Shown in pieces: positions 48,784 through 59,669 of a DNA stretch of 64,000 nt. Within the stretch, counting starts at the first letter, position 1; each line of letters opens with the position of its first letter. The notes below the pieces were generated by a model that saw nothing but the letters and a program-made list of their open reading frames with translations, searched no databases and was not told the DNA's origin. The DNA comes from Plasmopara viticola (taxonomy: Eukaryota > Oomycota > Peronosporomycetes > Peronosporales > Peronosporaceae), in NCBI GenBank assembly GCA_001695595.3, contig MBPM02000009.1:1302001-1366000 (forward strand), in the 5' to 3' direction. The position numbers and the translations under genes were made by a program.

Positions 48784-49330
48784 CATGAATGCTGTTAAAC
48801 GGGTTGATCAATTTTTAAATGAAGTATACTACAACCCCAAAACTGGTTATGCTGGCGTTCAAGCTCTATATGAGAAAGCGCGAGAGTTAAAACCAAAGAT
48901 AAAACCCAAACATGTGAAGGGTTGGTATGCGAGTCAAACCGATATTTAACGCTTTCAAGAGCAAAAACAGAGATATGAAGGTTTTAAAATCGCGTCTCAT
49001 AGCCCAAATTCATGGCGAATCGATCTTGCTTTCTGGGAAAAGCAACCAATATTGAGTAGAAGTAATACTAAATCACGGATTGGCTACGCAAAGGTCTGAT
49101 CAGACAAAACAGCAACCACAGTTCAAACAGGGCTCAAGACGTAAGCTACATATTCGATTTTCTCAAAAGTGATAACGGTAGCGAGTTCATGAACTTACAG
49201 GCCCAAAATTTCTTTATATCCAAGCGAATTGAGCACTTCAACAGTGAAATATGCGCACAATCATAGTATCCCAAGGGGTGAAACCTTTGCCGAGTGCAAT
49301 CGCACCAAAGCCAAGCTTCCCCCTACTACT
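48784..49330 (+). pseudogene. Maverick-type rve integrase relic
   Basis: Opens with FLNEVYYNPKTGYAGVQALY, the N-terminal block typical of Maverick integrases, then HVKGWYASQTDI. The first catalytic Asp is in WRIDLAFW (about 49015) and the second in SDNGSEFMN (about 49170, different frame). Stops and frame shifts occur between them. The third acidic residue is not recognisable. Confidence 0.75.
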
Positions 49331-49499
49331 AGACAATAAAAAATCTATTGAAATATATGTTGTACTTGGGCTCGTCAAACAACACTGATATGTGAATTTC
49401 TGGGGAAAACAGTCGAGTAAAGTAGCTCATTCCGCGGCTGAAAGCCGTATATGAAGGACGGTGTATAAACAGTAGTGCTGCTCCTTGGTTGTGTTTCAA

Positions 49500-49760
49500 G
49501 ACTACAAAGTCAATTGTCTCAGACAACGACTTCCATTGGCAGATTATTAGTAAGAGCGAAAAATCAGTGTCATTGAAGACATTTTGCGCATTGTGTTCGC
49601 GAATACACTGATGCGATATAGCAGCTTGCTATCACTCGGTGAGTTTGCACAGACTAATGAAGTCGGCTATATGCCATTTGACGTCTGTGGGATAGACAGG
49701 CACACTTCGTTAGTGCCACAACATATCAGCGTTATACTTATAAGGGGTGGAATAGCTGAG
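49500..49760 (+). mobile_element. Ty3/gypsy integrase fragment
   Basis: KSIVSDNDFHWQII at 49502-49545 matches the SDRDxRFT-type block of gypsy integrases. In the next frame EDILRIVFANTL, LLSLGEFAQTNEVGYMPFDV (about 49580-49690) matches the ERxLE..LRxY...LPLxEFAxNxxxxxTGxxPF block. Seen directly; dead by frame break. Confidence 0.6.
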
Positions 49761-52065
49761 AAGTTTGCTAATATTTTTCTCTCACAATGCGTAATCAAGC
49801 CTATGAAAGACTCGTACGGAACAAAATGACCAAAAGCCAAGATATCCAAACAAACAATTTGATTAGAAGGAGGAAGTTGGAGATTTGGCTTTTTTCAATA
49901 TGCGAAAATGTGTCTAGCTACTGCTGTCTATAAATATAAACTTTCATCAAAACAGTAAAGATCATTGCAAAAAAAGACGTATCAATTCCTTATAAAATGC
50001 AAGCATACCCACATATCTATGATAGCTTACGTTAGCCTTACGATGATTCGCTCCATATGAACCTAATAGCATTGGCACCGAATTAGACACAGGTCTGACC
50101 ACGAGGGTTCTGATTTACGTCGTTACATTTTCAAATGTAAATGACTTTATGTCGGTCCATCACCACGTTTTCAAGGAGAATTTGATCACAGGTACAGAGT
50201 GCCTCAAACTCTGTCTCGAGGCGCGCGGGTCGACCTACTTGCTCTCGGAGCGTTGAGACTACGTCCTCAGACTTGGAATCCGCTGGCCAAGACCTTGTTA
50301 TCTGAAATTGAGGCAGCTGGCGCGTTTTTCTCTGAAATAGAATCGCCCAGTTGGCGATATGCTTCAAAATGCTCTGTGTCGCGAACGCCAAATGTCGTTG
50401 CAAACAATATTCAGGTGAGGAGCTTAATGCTCTGCATTTTAAAAAGCATCGTCCGCTTACTCGTTACATTAGTCAGTCAAAAACGAGTACACTAAAAATT
50501 TATTTAGAAGAGCACAAATTAAATCTAATTTGGTCGACCGCAATCGGTTGCCGGCGCTCATATTTTTTTGTGGCACGTTGAATTGAAAAAAACTGATTTT
50601 TTTAGCAAGCTCGCGCGTGCAACTGGAAGGATACTGCTACTGCCTCCTTCCTGCAAAATTTAAGGACTGTCTGGCTAGCCGGCTATGAGCGTAACGTGAC
50701 CCACTGAAACGTTTATATCGATACTGCCGTGCTCGTCTGGCGTATCAAAGAAGCAAAGGCTTGGACCCAACCCCGTAAGTCGTAGCAGTACTGACGATGG
50801 AGGTCTGCCTCGTAGACTCACGTCTGTACCAGCACGAGAGGTAAAGAAGAAGTCTAATAGTGCGAGCCTCGTGTCGGTCAATTGTTGTAGTAGACTCGGC
50901 TGCAACCGTCCTAAGATTAAGGTAGAGCCAACTATAAAACTTACGAATCTTGATAGAACAGAGACACGTGGACAAGTATGGCCTAAATATGGGCATAACT
51001 TGGCTGAAGTATCACGACACCTGGACCGAATGGCTTGGCAATGAAATTGGTGCCAGTCACCCGCTCCAGCGCAACAGGACCTTGATTATTTACCTTGTCA
51101 TAATGACAATATCAAAAACTTGGTAAGCTCTACAGCCTTGCTATTGGGGTTTCAAAAATGGTCTTTGATTTGCAATTCATTGCACACAACGACCTCATTA
51201 GACCGCAGATAGTAAACGATCGTTTACCGAAAGCTCGTACATCTTACTTCAAACCTTTTCTGTACAAGGTACTGTTCGACCCCGTCATATTGAAGCCTAA
51301 AAGACCAATTTTTAAATTGTGGCAAAGTGCCTGCTAAGATCGATTTTGACCGAAGAGACAGTAAACAGTCACCGGACGATAATTAAGCCTTCTCTACGCC
51401 GTCTCTGTTTGTAGCCTACTTCATACAAAAAAACACTTCGTAAATAGCGAAAAATATAACTTTTCCAAACAGATACCATCATCCTATCAACCACCGTTTT
51501 AAATACTCTCGGAGCTTTATTGGCTACCTTTCCAACTTTTATATCCAAAAGCGCCAATACTAATGGCAAAGTTTGCTGCGTGCCGTCTACATCTTTACAT
51601 GCTTAAGATCTTGCTTTGACAAAGGCCTCGAAGGGCACACTTGCTATGAGGCTCGACGAAATTTATCTTACAATTGGTCAGACACGCAGCGAACATGTAA
51701 GTATTAAGCTTTCTACCAATCAAATTTGTATGATTATATTCGAAGTGGATTCGGCTATGTGTTGCCGAAGCAAAATCTTGAGTGTGAATTTATCAAAATT
51801 GTAAGCGAATGTCATAATGCCGACAGCAAATGCTAATTTTTTTCCCTACTGGAGATTAAGGCCCAATGCCGTCACAACTCATTAAAATTGCGACAAGCGT
51901 CAATGTCATAATTTAATGTCTATGAAACATCGGCCCAGGTAAGATGTATTTTTAATTTCCACCTACCTTAGCATACTCCATGCCTGGAATGTGTCTTCGA
52001 TTTTGACCAATACCAGAAAGTGTGTGATTAAATACATTTTTTTTCATAAGCGACTTAGCAGAAGG
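49761..52065. other. Gene-poor tract upstream of VPS4
   Basis: No supported gene. Minus-strand openings at 50403-50131 and 50996-50675 are unrecognised. The last few hundred bases are AT-rich and should include the VPS4 promoter. Confidence 0.3.
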
Positions 52066-54033
52066 ATGGAGAACAAATTCATTCCCCAGGCGATCGATAT
52101 CGTAACTCAAGCAATCAATGAAGACAACAGTAAGAACTATCAGGAGGCCTTCCGCTTATACAAGAAGGCGCTAGAACACTTTATGGTTGGCGTTAAATGT
52201 GCGTGTAGAAATGCAATTCTTTCTGTGCAACTTGGACCGATAGCTGAAGTGCGTGGTAAACAGACGAAAAGAATCCAACGTCCAAGGACATTATTATGAA
52301 GCGTGTAGAGGGTTACATGACGCGCGCAGAGCAGCTCCGAGGAATGCTAGAAAAGGAGAACGCACCTAAAGCCGTAGCAGCTGCAGTGGACGTGGACAAG
52401 TGAGACTAGTTGAAATAATGAATTGCGGTTATGGTACTCATCTCGCTGGTTGTAGAGGAGAGAAAGAAAATGATGACGAATCGGATGCAGAAACAGCTAA
52501 ATTGCGCAGCTCACTTGCTTGTTAGTCGCATCACTTTGGGCTTTTAAAACAACGAATTGACATGCTATTGCGCAGCGGCGGTCGTGTCGGAGAAGCCGAA
52601 TGTCAAGTGGGATGATGTTGCTGGTTTAGATGCTGCTAAAGACGCTTTGAAGGAGGCAGTCATCTTGCCTGCGCGTTTTCCACAGCTTTTTACGGGAAAA
52701 CGGCGTCCCTGGAAGGGTATCCTGCTATATGGGGTAGGAGTCTTCTTAATTTTGCGGGCTTCGACTGTACACTTACGTAATTCTAATTTATTTAGCCTCC
52801 AGGTACAGGTAAGTCATACCTTGCTCAGGCCGTCGCGACAGAAGCGGACGCCACTTTTTTCTCCGTCTCGTCTTCCAGCTTGGTGTCGAAGTGGCAAGGC
52901 GAAAGCGAAAAGTACGGCAACTCTATTGTAGAGCCAAGTGAACATTTTATTCAAGTTTGTGATACAGACTGGTGAAGAATCTATTTGAAATGGCGCGTGA
53001 AAAGAAACCAGCCATTATCTTCATCGACGAAGTTGACTCGTTGTGTTCAAATCGATCAGAAGGTGAAAGCGATTCGACGCGTCGTATCAAGAATGAGTTT
53101 CTTGTTCAGATGCAGGGTATAGGGAATAGCCATGATGGTGTTCTGGTACTCGGAGCTACGAACGTTCCATGGGAACTTGACCCAGCAATGAGACGACGGT
53201 ATATACGTGATGCGATCCAAAACACAAAAAGCGCTTTGGTAGCTAATTTATGCCACATGTAGATTCGAAAAACGCATTTACATCCCTCTCCCTGAGACTG
53301 ATGCACGGAAAGTGATGTTGGGAATCCACTTGGGTGACACGTCGAATGAGCTAAGTGATGCCAACTTTACACAGATCGCCGAACAAACAGAAGGGTTAGA
53401 TGACAATTTCTTTGAGCCTGGTGATGCATGTTGTTGATGCAATTCTCCTTGTCTTCTATTTATTCGTAGCTGTTCTGGCTCAGACATATCTGTGCTTGTC
53501 CGAGATGCGCTGATGGAACCGCTTCGAAAGTGTCAACAAGCTCAATTCTTCACTCCTGTAAGGACGCCAAGTTATCAATGTTCCTTTCAAGAAAAAACAC
53601 TTTCTTTTCAGATTACTTACAATAGTGTTTATTTGGCAAACAGTGTGACGACAAGGCACACCCTGTCCGGAATGGCCCATACATGACACCTTGCGATGAT
53701 GACCCACCGTGTGCGTATTGCCACATGAAACTCTCTTCTTGCCGCCCAAAATGCCAAGACTGCAGAGCCCCTTGTCGGCGTTGCGGAGCGCTTCGCATGC
53801 GGCTTTTTGACTTACCAGAACGTGGCTATTCGGATGAAAAGCTACGGCCGCCGATGGTCTCGATGGTCAGAGCGGCTTTTTTTCATTTTTACTTTCACGA
53901 TTTTCACAATGATCCATTGCTTTTGCTGCAGAGTGACTTTACACGCGTGCTGGAGCACACAACCGCGACTGTTGCCTCTGATGAGCTAACTCGTTTCGTT
54001 AAATGGACGCATGAATTTGGACAAGAAGGCTAG
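52066..54033 (+). CDS. VPS4: VPS4-type AAA ATPase with Cys-rich insertion, 10 exons
   Basis: Disassembles ESCRT-III in endosomal sorting, abscission and membrane repair. Exons: 52066-52198, 52264-52399, 52456-52520, 52576-52733, 52796-52911, 52968-53198, 53263-53394, 53470-53557, 53644-53865 and 53932-54033; phases agree, 460 residues. An N-terminal MIT domain ([20 protein letters not shown]) binds ESCRT-III tails. Then come [20 protein letters not shown], Walker [11 protein letters not shown], Walker [11 protein letters not shown], the sensor-1 region [10 protein letters not shown] and arginine fingers [13 protein letters not shown]. The end, [19 protein letters not shown], is the VPS4 C-terminal helix. 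Between them, where the beta domain normally has a short Cys/Asp/Pro loop, exon 9 encodes eight cysteines within ~31 residues ([15 protein letters not shown]..., C-x2-C pairs). This insertion is unusual for the family and could bind zinc. Confidence 0.93.
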
Positions 54034-54111
54034 ACCATAACATAGATAAATTATACTAGTACTATAAGCCGCTCAAAACTCTTTTACACCTTTTGGTGCT
54101 TGCTTCTGGCA
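54034..54111. terminator. Short convergent 3' region of VPS4 and Hsp33
   Basis: 78 bases separate the two stop codons, so the 3' UTRs probably overlap. AT-rich; no distinct signal assigned. Confidence 0.4.
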
Positions 54112-55063
54112 CTAACCTTTGCAAAGTGATCCAATTATAGCATTTAGCTCGTTGGCAGAAAAATGGTAGGTATCATTACAAAAATGACAAGTAAGATCGA
54201 CGCCAGCACTGCCTACATTGGCTGCAATTTGCTTCAAGTCGGTAATTCCCAATTCCTGGAGGCGTTGAGCATAAGTATCTTTGGAGCATCGGCAAAAGTA
54301 GTCGAGAGGCACGCGTTTGCATCGCTTGTGCGTAATGTCCGATCCTGGAATCAACTCGTTCAAGTAATCCAGCAAATCCGTACTTTTCTTCAAATCATTG
54401 GCAAGAAACGGAAGTTTGTCAAATGTCAAGTCGTCAAACTCATAATGTCGCTCATGTGCCTCTGCTGGAGGCATCTTTTGAATCAAAAGACCACAACTGC
54501 GTGTGTGTCCAACGTCGGCCATGCTATCGATGCGCACGATGGTCGGAACCTGCTCCGATACATCGAAATACCGCTGCCAATCTAATTCAGGTACCCCAGA
54601 AGCCTCAATTGACGTGTTGTATGGCTTTACTGCACCATGTAAAACCTTGGAAACGTGCATATGACCTCCGAGCTCCGGCGCCCCAGCAAGCGAAGGGTCC
54701 ACGAAAACGGCTTTTCCTCGGACCTGTACGACAAAAAAGCAGAGGTGAGGTTGCTCTGCTCATCTCTATAGTACAATTAAGCTAGCACGATGACACCTCT
54801 CCAACAGCCATTGACTCGACGTAAAGTTCTTGTATGTTAGGCGTCTTGACCATCACCTTAATGCGCTCTTCGCCCTTAAAAAAGGAGCTAAGCATGGCGG
54901 TACCAGCCATGTACTCGCCCCAGAGCTTTGTGCCTTCGGACGCAAGTGGTAGTCTCCATCGACGAGCAAGCTCGCATACTGCATTGTGTGCCATTACTAC
55001 GGACACGCGCAAGTTGGCGACATGATAGCGCACCACCACGTCGCGCAGTGGCCGCTTCCACAT
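54112..55063 (-). CDS. hslO: Hsp33 redox-regulated chaperone
   Basis: Holdase activated by oxidation and unfolding. Exons (minus) 55063-54797 and 54723-54112, phase-0 intron of 73 nt, 292 residues, exactly the length of E. coli Hsp33. The N-terminal fold includes NLRVSVVMAHNAVCELARR and GTAMLSSFFKGEERIKVMVK. The core has VRGKAVFVDPSLAG. The zinc-switch cysteines are CRC and CHFC (CxC...CxxC), with the ending FCNDTYHFSANEL. I chose ATG 55063; upstream in-frame codons are only non-ATG. The stop of the BTB gene upstream is just 41 bases away. No organelle peptide is seen. Confidence 0.92.
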
Positions 55064-55104
55064 CACCAATTTCTTAATTTAATGTGGGGTACACAATTTT
55101 CGTA

Positions 55105-56424
55105 TCACCTGGTTGCCTTTTTTCGCTGGTTTAAAAGTTGCCGCGCAATGTCCAGGCAGCGCACACGATTACTCTCTTGTAGCTGCATTATCTCACACTG
55201 CCTCTGGTAGTTTAATAGGTCGGTTCCAACACTATGTTTCTTAGACATTGAGTCGCATTTGATGGCGTTTGCAGCCGCCCTTCTCGGCTGGGCCGTAATA
55301 AAGAGGGAAGCCATGTCGATTCTGCCACCACTGATTGCCTCACTGCTTGAAAAAGAAACTTGCATCCTCGCTATCGCCTCGCACGCGCAAATCTGCTCCC
55401 ATATATTCGGAAGCGACACACTGTGTAGATAAGTGTCCACACTCGCATGTTTGTCGCTAGGAATCGGCGTATGGGTTTTGGTCCTGCATCCGCGCATCAA
55501 GATTTCGTCGGCACTAAAAGTTGGCGCACCACAGCATGAATAGTTGGACGCTGGGCCATGCTCAATGATGGATCCAGGATGATAGGCGCAGTCTTGCAGC
55601 TGATGCAAGCTGCACTTTTGCTTGCACACGCTGCAGCGAAAGGACTCAATGGAACCCAATATGTACCAGTAAGCCGCAATCCAGGAGACACTCTTATCGA
55701 ATTCGAGCTCTTGCAAAAAAGTCTCAACTTGCCATCCTGCTTTAGCCACGTGGCTTCCCATGAGTTTGCCATGCACGCCGATCTGACGTTTACTTTTTAG
55801 GCAGCCTATACAGTTTTTATCATTCTCCAGAAATAGCAGCTCACAATCCACGCACAGCACGAGTCGACGTCCCCCAGTCTGCACAACTTTCACCATTGCC
55901 TCGACCTTCTTTTGCTGCAGCTTTGACAAGATTTTATCTTCGGGGTCCTTTAACGACTGCAGCTGATCGATCGTACAACTCTCGGCAATCTTGGTAATTG
56001 TAGAATCTGACAGGCAGCCAAAGTCCATTCGTGATAGTATAAAATCCTGCATGCTCTTGGAAATGAATATAATGCACTCTTTCACAAGCTCCTCCATCTG
56101 TAGAAATTCGGAAGACACGAGAATGGATGCGATATTGTCAAGCGTGATGCGCGACTGCCAATCCTGGTCACGCTGGTGCATGTATTCCATAAGCAGTGCG
56201 AATGTCTCAACGTCGCAGTGCACTGAAATGTCGAGATCATCGTGTTTGTTGAAGTCATTCAGGTACGCCTGGAAGTATTTCATTTTAGCCAGCAGCAAGT
56301 CACGTTGACAATAAAACTTTTTACTCCTCCTTCGGTGTTCGTCAACGACATGAATTACCACGTTACGAGACAAAGACACAGATACACCATCGGCTATCGA
56401 TAGCGACTCGTCGCTAGACGTCAT
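55105..56424 (-). CDS. SANBR/KIAA1841-like BTB-domain protein
   Basis: Intron-free, 439 residues, ATG at 56424. The BTB fold region (about 20-130) contains VVIHVVDEHRRRSKKFYCQR, DLLLAKMKYFQAYL, LDISVHCDVETFALLMEYM and SILVSSEFLQMEELVKECI, which follow the same order as in SANBR, a vertebrate BTB regulator of class-switch recombination. A second half is Cys/His-rich (CVDCELLFL...CIGCL, FRCSVCKQKCSLHQLQDCAYHPG, YSCCGAPTF), a probable zinc-binding region, and continues to a charged C-terminal helix. The SANT domain of vertebrate SANBR is not seen here. Function in oomycetes is unknown. Confidence 0.85.
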   Translation of the reverse strand: MTSSDESLSIADGVSVSLSRNVVIHVVDEHRRRSKKFYCQRDLLLAKMKYFQAYLNDFNKHDDLDISVHCDVETFALLMEYMHQRDQDWQSRITLDNIASILVSSEFLQMEELVKECIIFISKSMQDFILSRMDFGCLSDSTITKIAESCTIDQLQSLKDPEDKILSKLQQKKVEAMVKVVQTGGRRLVLCVDCELLFLENDKNCIGCLKSKRQIGVHGKLMGSHVAKAGWQVETFLQELEFDKSVSWIAAYWYILGSIESFRCSVCKQKCSLHQLQDCAYHPGSIIEHGPASNYSCCGAPTFSADEILMRGCRTKTHTPIPSDKHASVDTYLHSVSLPNIWEQICACEAIARMQVSFSSSEAISGGRIDMASLFITAQPRRAAANAIKCDSMSKKHSVGTDLLNYQRQCEIMQLQESNRVRCLDIARQLLNQRKKATR

Positions 56425-56735
56425 TAATTACTAGTACCCAATAATCACTGCTACTTGAAGGACCATCACTCAATGTACCTGAATGATTAAAGCTTGATCC
56501 CTCGAGATTTGGAGGACACAGGAAGTAGTCATTTCACCGTGGTACAAAGCTCGCTCGAGGTTTTGAATCCTTAGCAATAAACCTTTTGGCATTAGTAAGA
56601 ATCTGTTTATCGGGTTGGGTGTGGTCCACATTTGGCTTTTTAATTGGCGGCGAGAAGGGGAGACAAGGAAAAAAGCCGCGTTGCCCAGCTGCTCAGCTGC
56701 CACCGTCCTTGCCAGAGAATATAGACACTACAGCA
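56425..56735. promoter_or_regulatory. Divergent promoter region, BTB gene and importin alpha
   Basis: 311 bases between divergent start codons. No CCAAT or TATA box is convincing. Confidence 0.4.
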
Positions 56736-58747
56736 ATGTCGTTCCCCGCAGGAAAAGTACCGGAACGCAAGAACCTTTTTAAAAAGGGAATTGACGCCGA
56801 TGAGTCGCGCCGCAGCCGCATGGAGACTACTGTGCAGATTCGCAAGACAATTAAAGAGGACCGCATGAACCAGCGCCGCCGAATGGTAAGGCAAACTACG
56901 CGTTCAAATCTTTATTAAATAATTGGTGACGCAATAGCAGCCTTACTGAGAGTGCGAATCGCAAGCTTTATGTCTTGTCGTATCTTACAAATGCTTTAGT
57001 TCAGAGAGCTCACCTACTTTTATTGTTTTTTGTAGACACCGGGAGACGACGGAGCTGTATCTGCTTCCCCCTCAATAGATGCTCATAGTGAATCGACGCA
57101 GTTGCAACGCGTAATTAGTATCTGGTTGCGTAAGTTTGATTCACATAGTGCTAACTGGGAATGGTTTTGGTGCAGCTGTCGGAGCTTCCACAGATGGTAG
57201 CAGGTGTACATTCAGGTGATGCGGACGGGCAGCTCGAGGCAGTGACCAAGTTTCGCAAATTGCTATCAATTGGTAAGCCAGCACAGTTTAGAAGATGGAA
57301 GAATTGTATGGCCAACTTTACAATCAATTTATTGTTGTTGCAGAGCGCAATCCCCCTATCAAAGAGGTGATTGATACCGGTGTCGTACCTCTTTTTGTTC
57401 AATTTCTTCAGCGCGAGGATTTTCCTACGCTTCAGTTTGAGGCTGCTTGGGCGCTGACAAACATTGCGTCGGGTACCTCTGCCGATACCGAGGTGGTGAT
57501 TAAACATGGTGCAGTGCCAATTTTCTGCCAGTTGCTGCTGTCGACGAACGACGATGTGCGCGAACAAGCAGTGTGGGCGCTCGGCAACATTGCAGGTGAC
57601 TCGATTGAGTGTCGTGATATGGTTTTGCGCTGTGGAGCTTTGCGTCCACTTATGCAACAGCTCACGGAGAACTCCAAGCCGACGATGCTTCGTAACGCCA
57701 CCTGGACGCTGTCGAATTTCTGTCGTGGCAAGCCGCAACCGCTGTTCGACCTTGTGTCGCCTGCACTGCCAACTTTGGGTCAGCTAATCTATACTCACGA
57801 CGAGGAAGTGCTGACGGACGCATGCTGGGCGCTGTCATACCTTTCTGATGGCTCAAACAAAAAGATTCAGGCTGTGATTGAGGCTGGTGTGTGCAGGCGA
57901 ATTGTGGAGTTGCTCATGCACCACTCTGCTTCCGTGCAGACGCCTGCTCTACGTACCGTTGGGAATATCGTGACAGGCGACGATTTGCAAACGCAGGTCA
58001 TTATCAACTTAAATGCCCTACCATGCTTGCGTGCGCTTCTCGAAAGTCCAAAGAAGGGCATTCGGAAGGAGGCATGCTGGACACTGTCAAACATTACAGC
58101 CGGCAACAAAGAGCAGATTCAATACATTATTGAGGCCGATATTTTCCCATCTCTGATTAGCTTTTTATCGACTGCGGAGTTTGATATCCGCAAGGAAGCT
58201 GCTTGGGCTGTGTCAAATGCCACATCTGGTGGCTCGGCGGATCAGATAATGCATCTTGTCAGTCTTGGTGAGTACAATATCACCAGTGATCGTATTGTGT
58301 GTGATGTAGCTGAAATCTTGTTTCTCTTTACAGGATGCATCAAGCCGCTGTGTGATTTGCTAGAGGTGAAGGATGCTAAGATTGTGGTCGTGGCCTTGGA
58401 AGGTCTCGAAAACATCTTGCGTGTCGGCGATCAACAGAAAACAAACGATATAAATGACGTTGCGACCTTGATTGATGAGGCGGACGGTGTTGCGAAAATT
58501 CAAGCGCTGCAATACCACGCTCACGAGGGTACGTTTTCATCTCATCATCTCTTCGGGTTCATGTGCTGAGATATCTTTCGTAATTACAGACATTTACGTG
58601 AAGTCTATGAAAATTGTGGAGGCTTACTTTAACGGTGAAGAGGATGCCGAGGATAGCCTTGCGCCTGACACGGATGTCAATGCACAACAGTTCCAGTTTG
58701 GCACAACGTCAGACCAGCCTACCATGTTCCAGTTCGGTCAAAATTAA
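56736..58747 (+). CDS. Importin subunit alpha, 6 exons
   Basis: Nuclear import adaptor that binds NLS cargo and importin beta. Exons 56736-56885, 57036-57110, 57176-57272, 57344-58267, 58334-58528 and 58590-58747 give 532 residues, the normal length. The N-terminal importin-beta-binding domain (about 11-50) is [38 protein letters not shown]. About ten ARM repeats follow, with the NLS-groove W/N pairs: [89 protein letters not shown]. The last ARM ends in EEDAE. Two FQFG motifs near the end ([13 protein letters not shown]) resemble nucleoporin FG peptides and are atypical. Confidence 0.96.
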
Positions 58748-59163
58748 TTGACCAGGGAGCCAGCGGATGGCGGACTCAATTGAAATTATCTGACGAACGC
58801 AGGAGTAGTCTGCGAAGACACCAGGGATTTAGTAACCTTGCGAATTGTATTTCTCAGTTTTGCATTTTTAGTCATTATTGAGATTGCGCACAATATCTTT
58901 GATGTTCGGCCTGTTTCATGATTTATTAACATTTAATCTCTGAAGAGTAGTTGCAGGGTTTAAAAACAGAGATTATCAGCATGAACTCAGAAAAGAATAA
59001 CTCTACGATTAATGCAGCTTTTGTAATGACCAACAATTCGGTACGCGTCCTTCGGGCTAAGCTTATACACCTGACATTGTTGCTGCAGTGTTAAGATATA
59101 TGACTGAATTGGATAATGATGTACTGGAGCTATTTATGCTTACAAGTTCTATGCACGTGCCAC
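58748..59163. other. Importin alpha 3' flank
   Basis: No gene seen. The stretch around 59000-59110 has the pattern of a possible LTR (GACATTGTTGCTGCAGTG) but no pair was found. Confidence 0.25.
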
Positions 59164-59229
59164 TATAATCAAGTAATTCAGCCACTATAACCAAGTAATT
59201 AAGGCGCCATAATGAAGTAATTAAGGCGC
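59164..59229 (+). repeat. Three ~22-bp tandem units
   Basis: (C)CACTATAATCAAGTAATTCAG, CCACTATAACCAAGTAATTAAG and CCATAATGAAGTAATTAAGG follow each other. Possibly a subrepeat of an LTR. Confidence 0.6.
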
Positions 59230-59669
59230 GTGTTGCGGGTATATAGTATTTGTTGGACATTTCGTTTTTCTTGAGCCTCGCATACTCCTAAACAGAGCGC
59301 ACGCAATGGTCGACCTTCTACAGCTGCCTAATCTTCACAAAACTTTATAAGCAAATTTGTTGCAAGCCACCATGTCGAACAAAAACGGCTAGTTTGCTGA
59401 ACATCGTTTGAACCTTGAAATTATAACTTGTAAGGCATTCTATGGACTCGAAGTCGACAATGAGACAAAAGCCTCTTACGTATCTGCTGGCTTTTCGACA
59501 TTAAAGAGCAAGTTTCTATTTATACCCATCGCGTCTTGCTTCAATAGACTACATATGTCGCTGGTGAAAAAGCTCAAACGTATGTCGCGATGTCTAGAAA
59601 TTTATTTTCCGCCCATTTTTTTGCCGACAGGCACGCCACATAATAGGTGAGATCGAGCATATGACTACA

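Larger units (their letters stand above)
44990..49330 (+). mobile_element. Eroded Maverick/Polinton-like DNA transposon
   Basis: The tract holds, in order and on one strand, a broken protein-primed family B DNA polymerase and a broken rve-type integrase, the hallmark pair of Maverick/Polinton elements. Base composition is more AT-rich and codon use differs from the host genes. I found no capsid, protease or packaging-ATPase relic and no terminal inverted repeats, so it is a truncated remnant. Boundaries are approximate. Confidence 0.75.
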
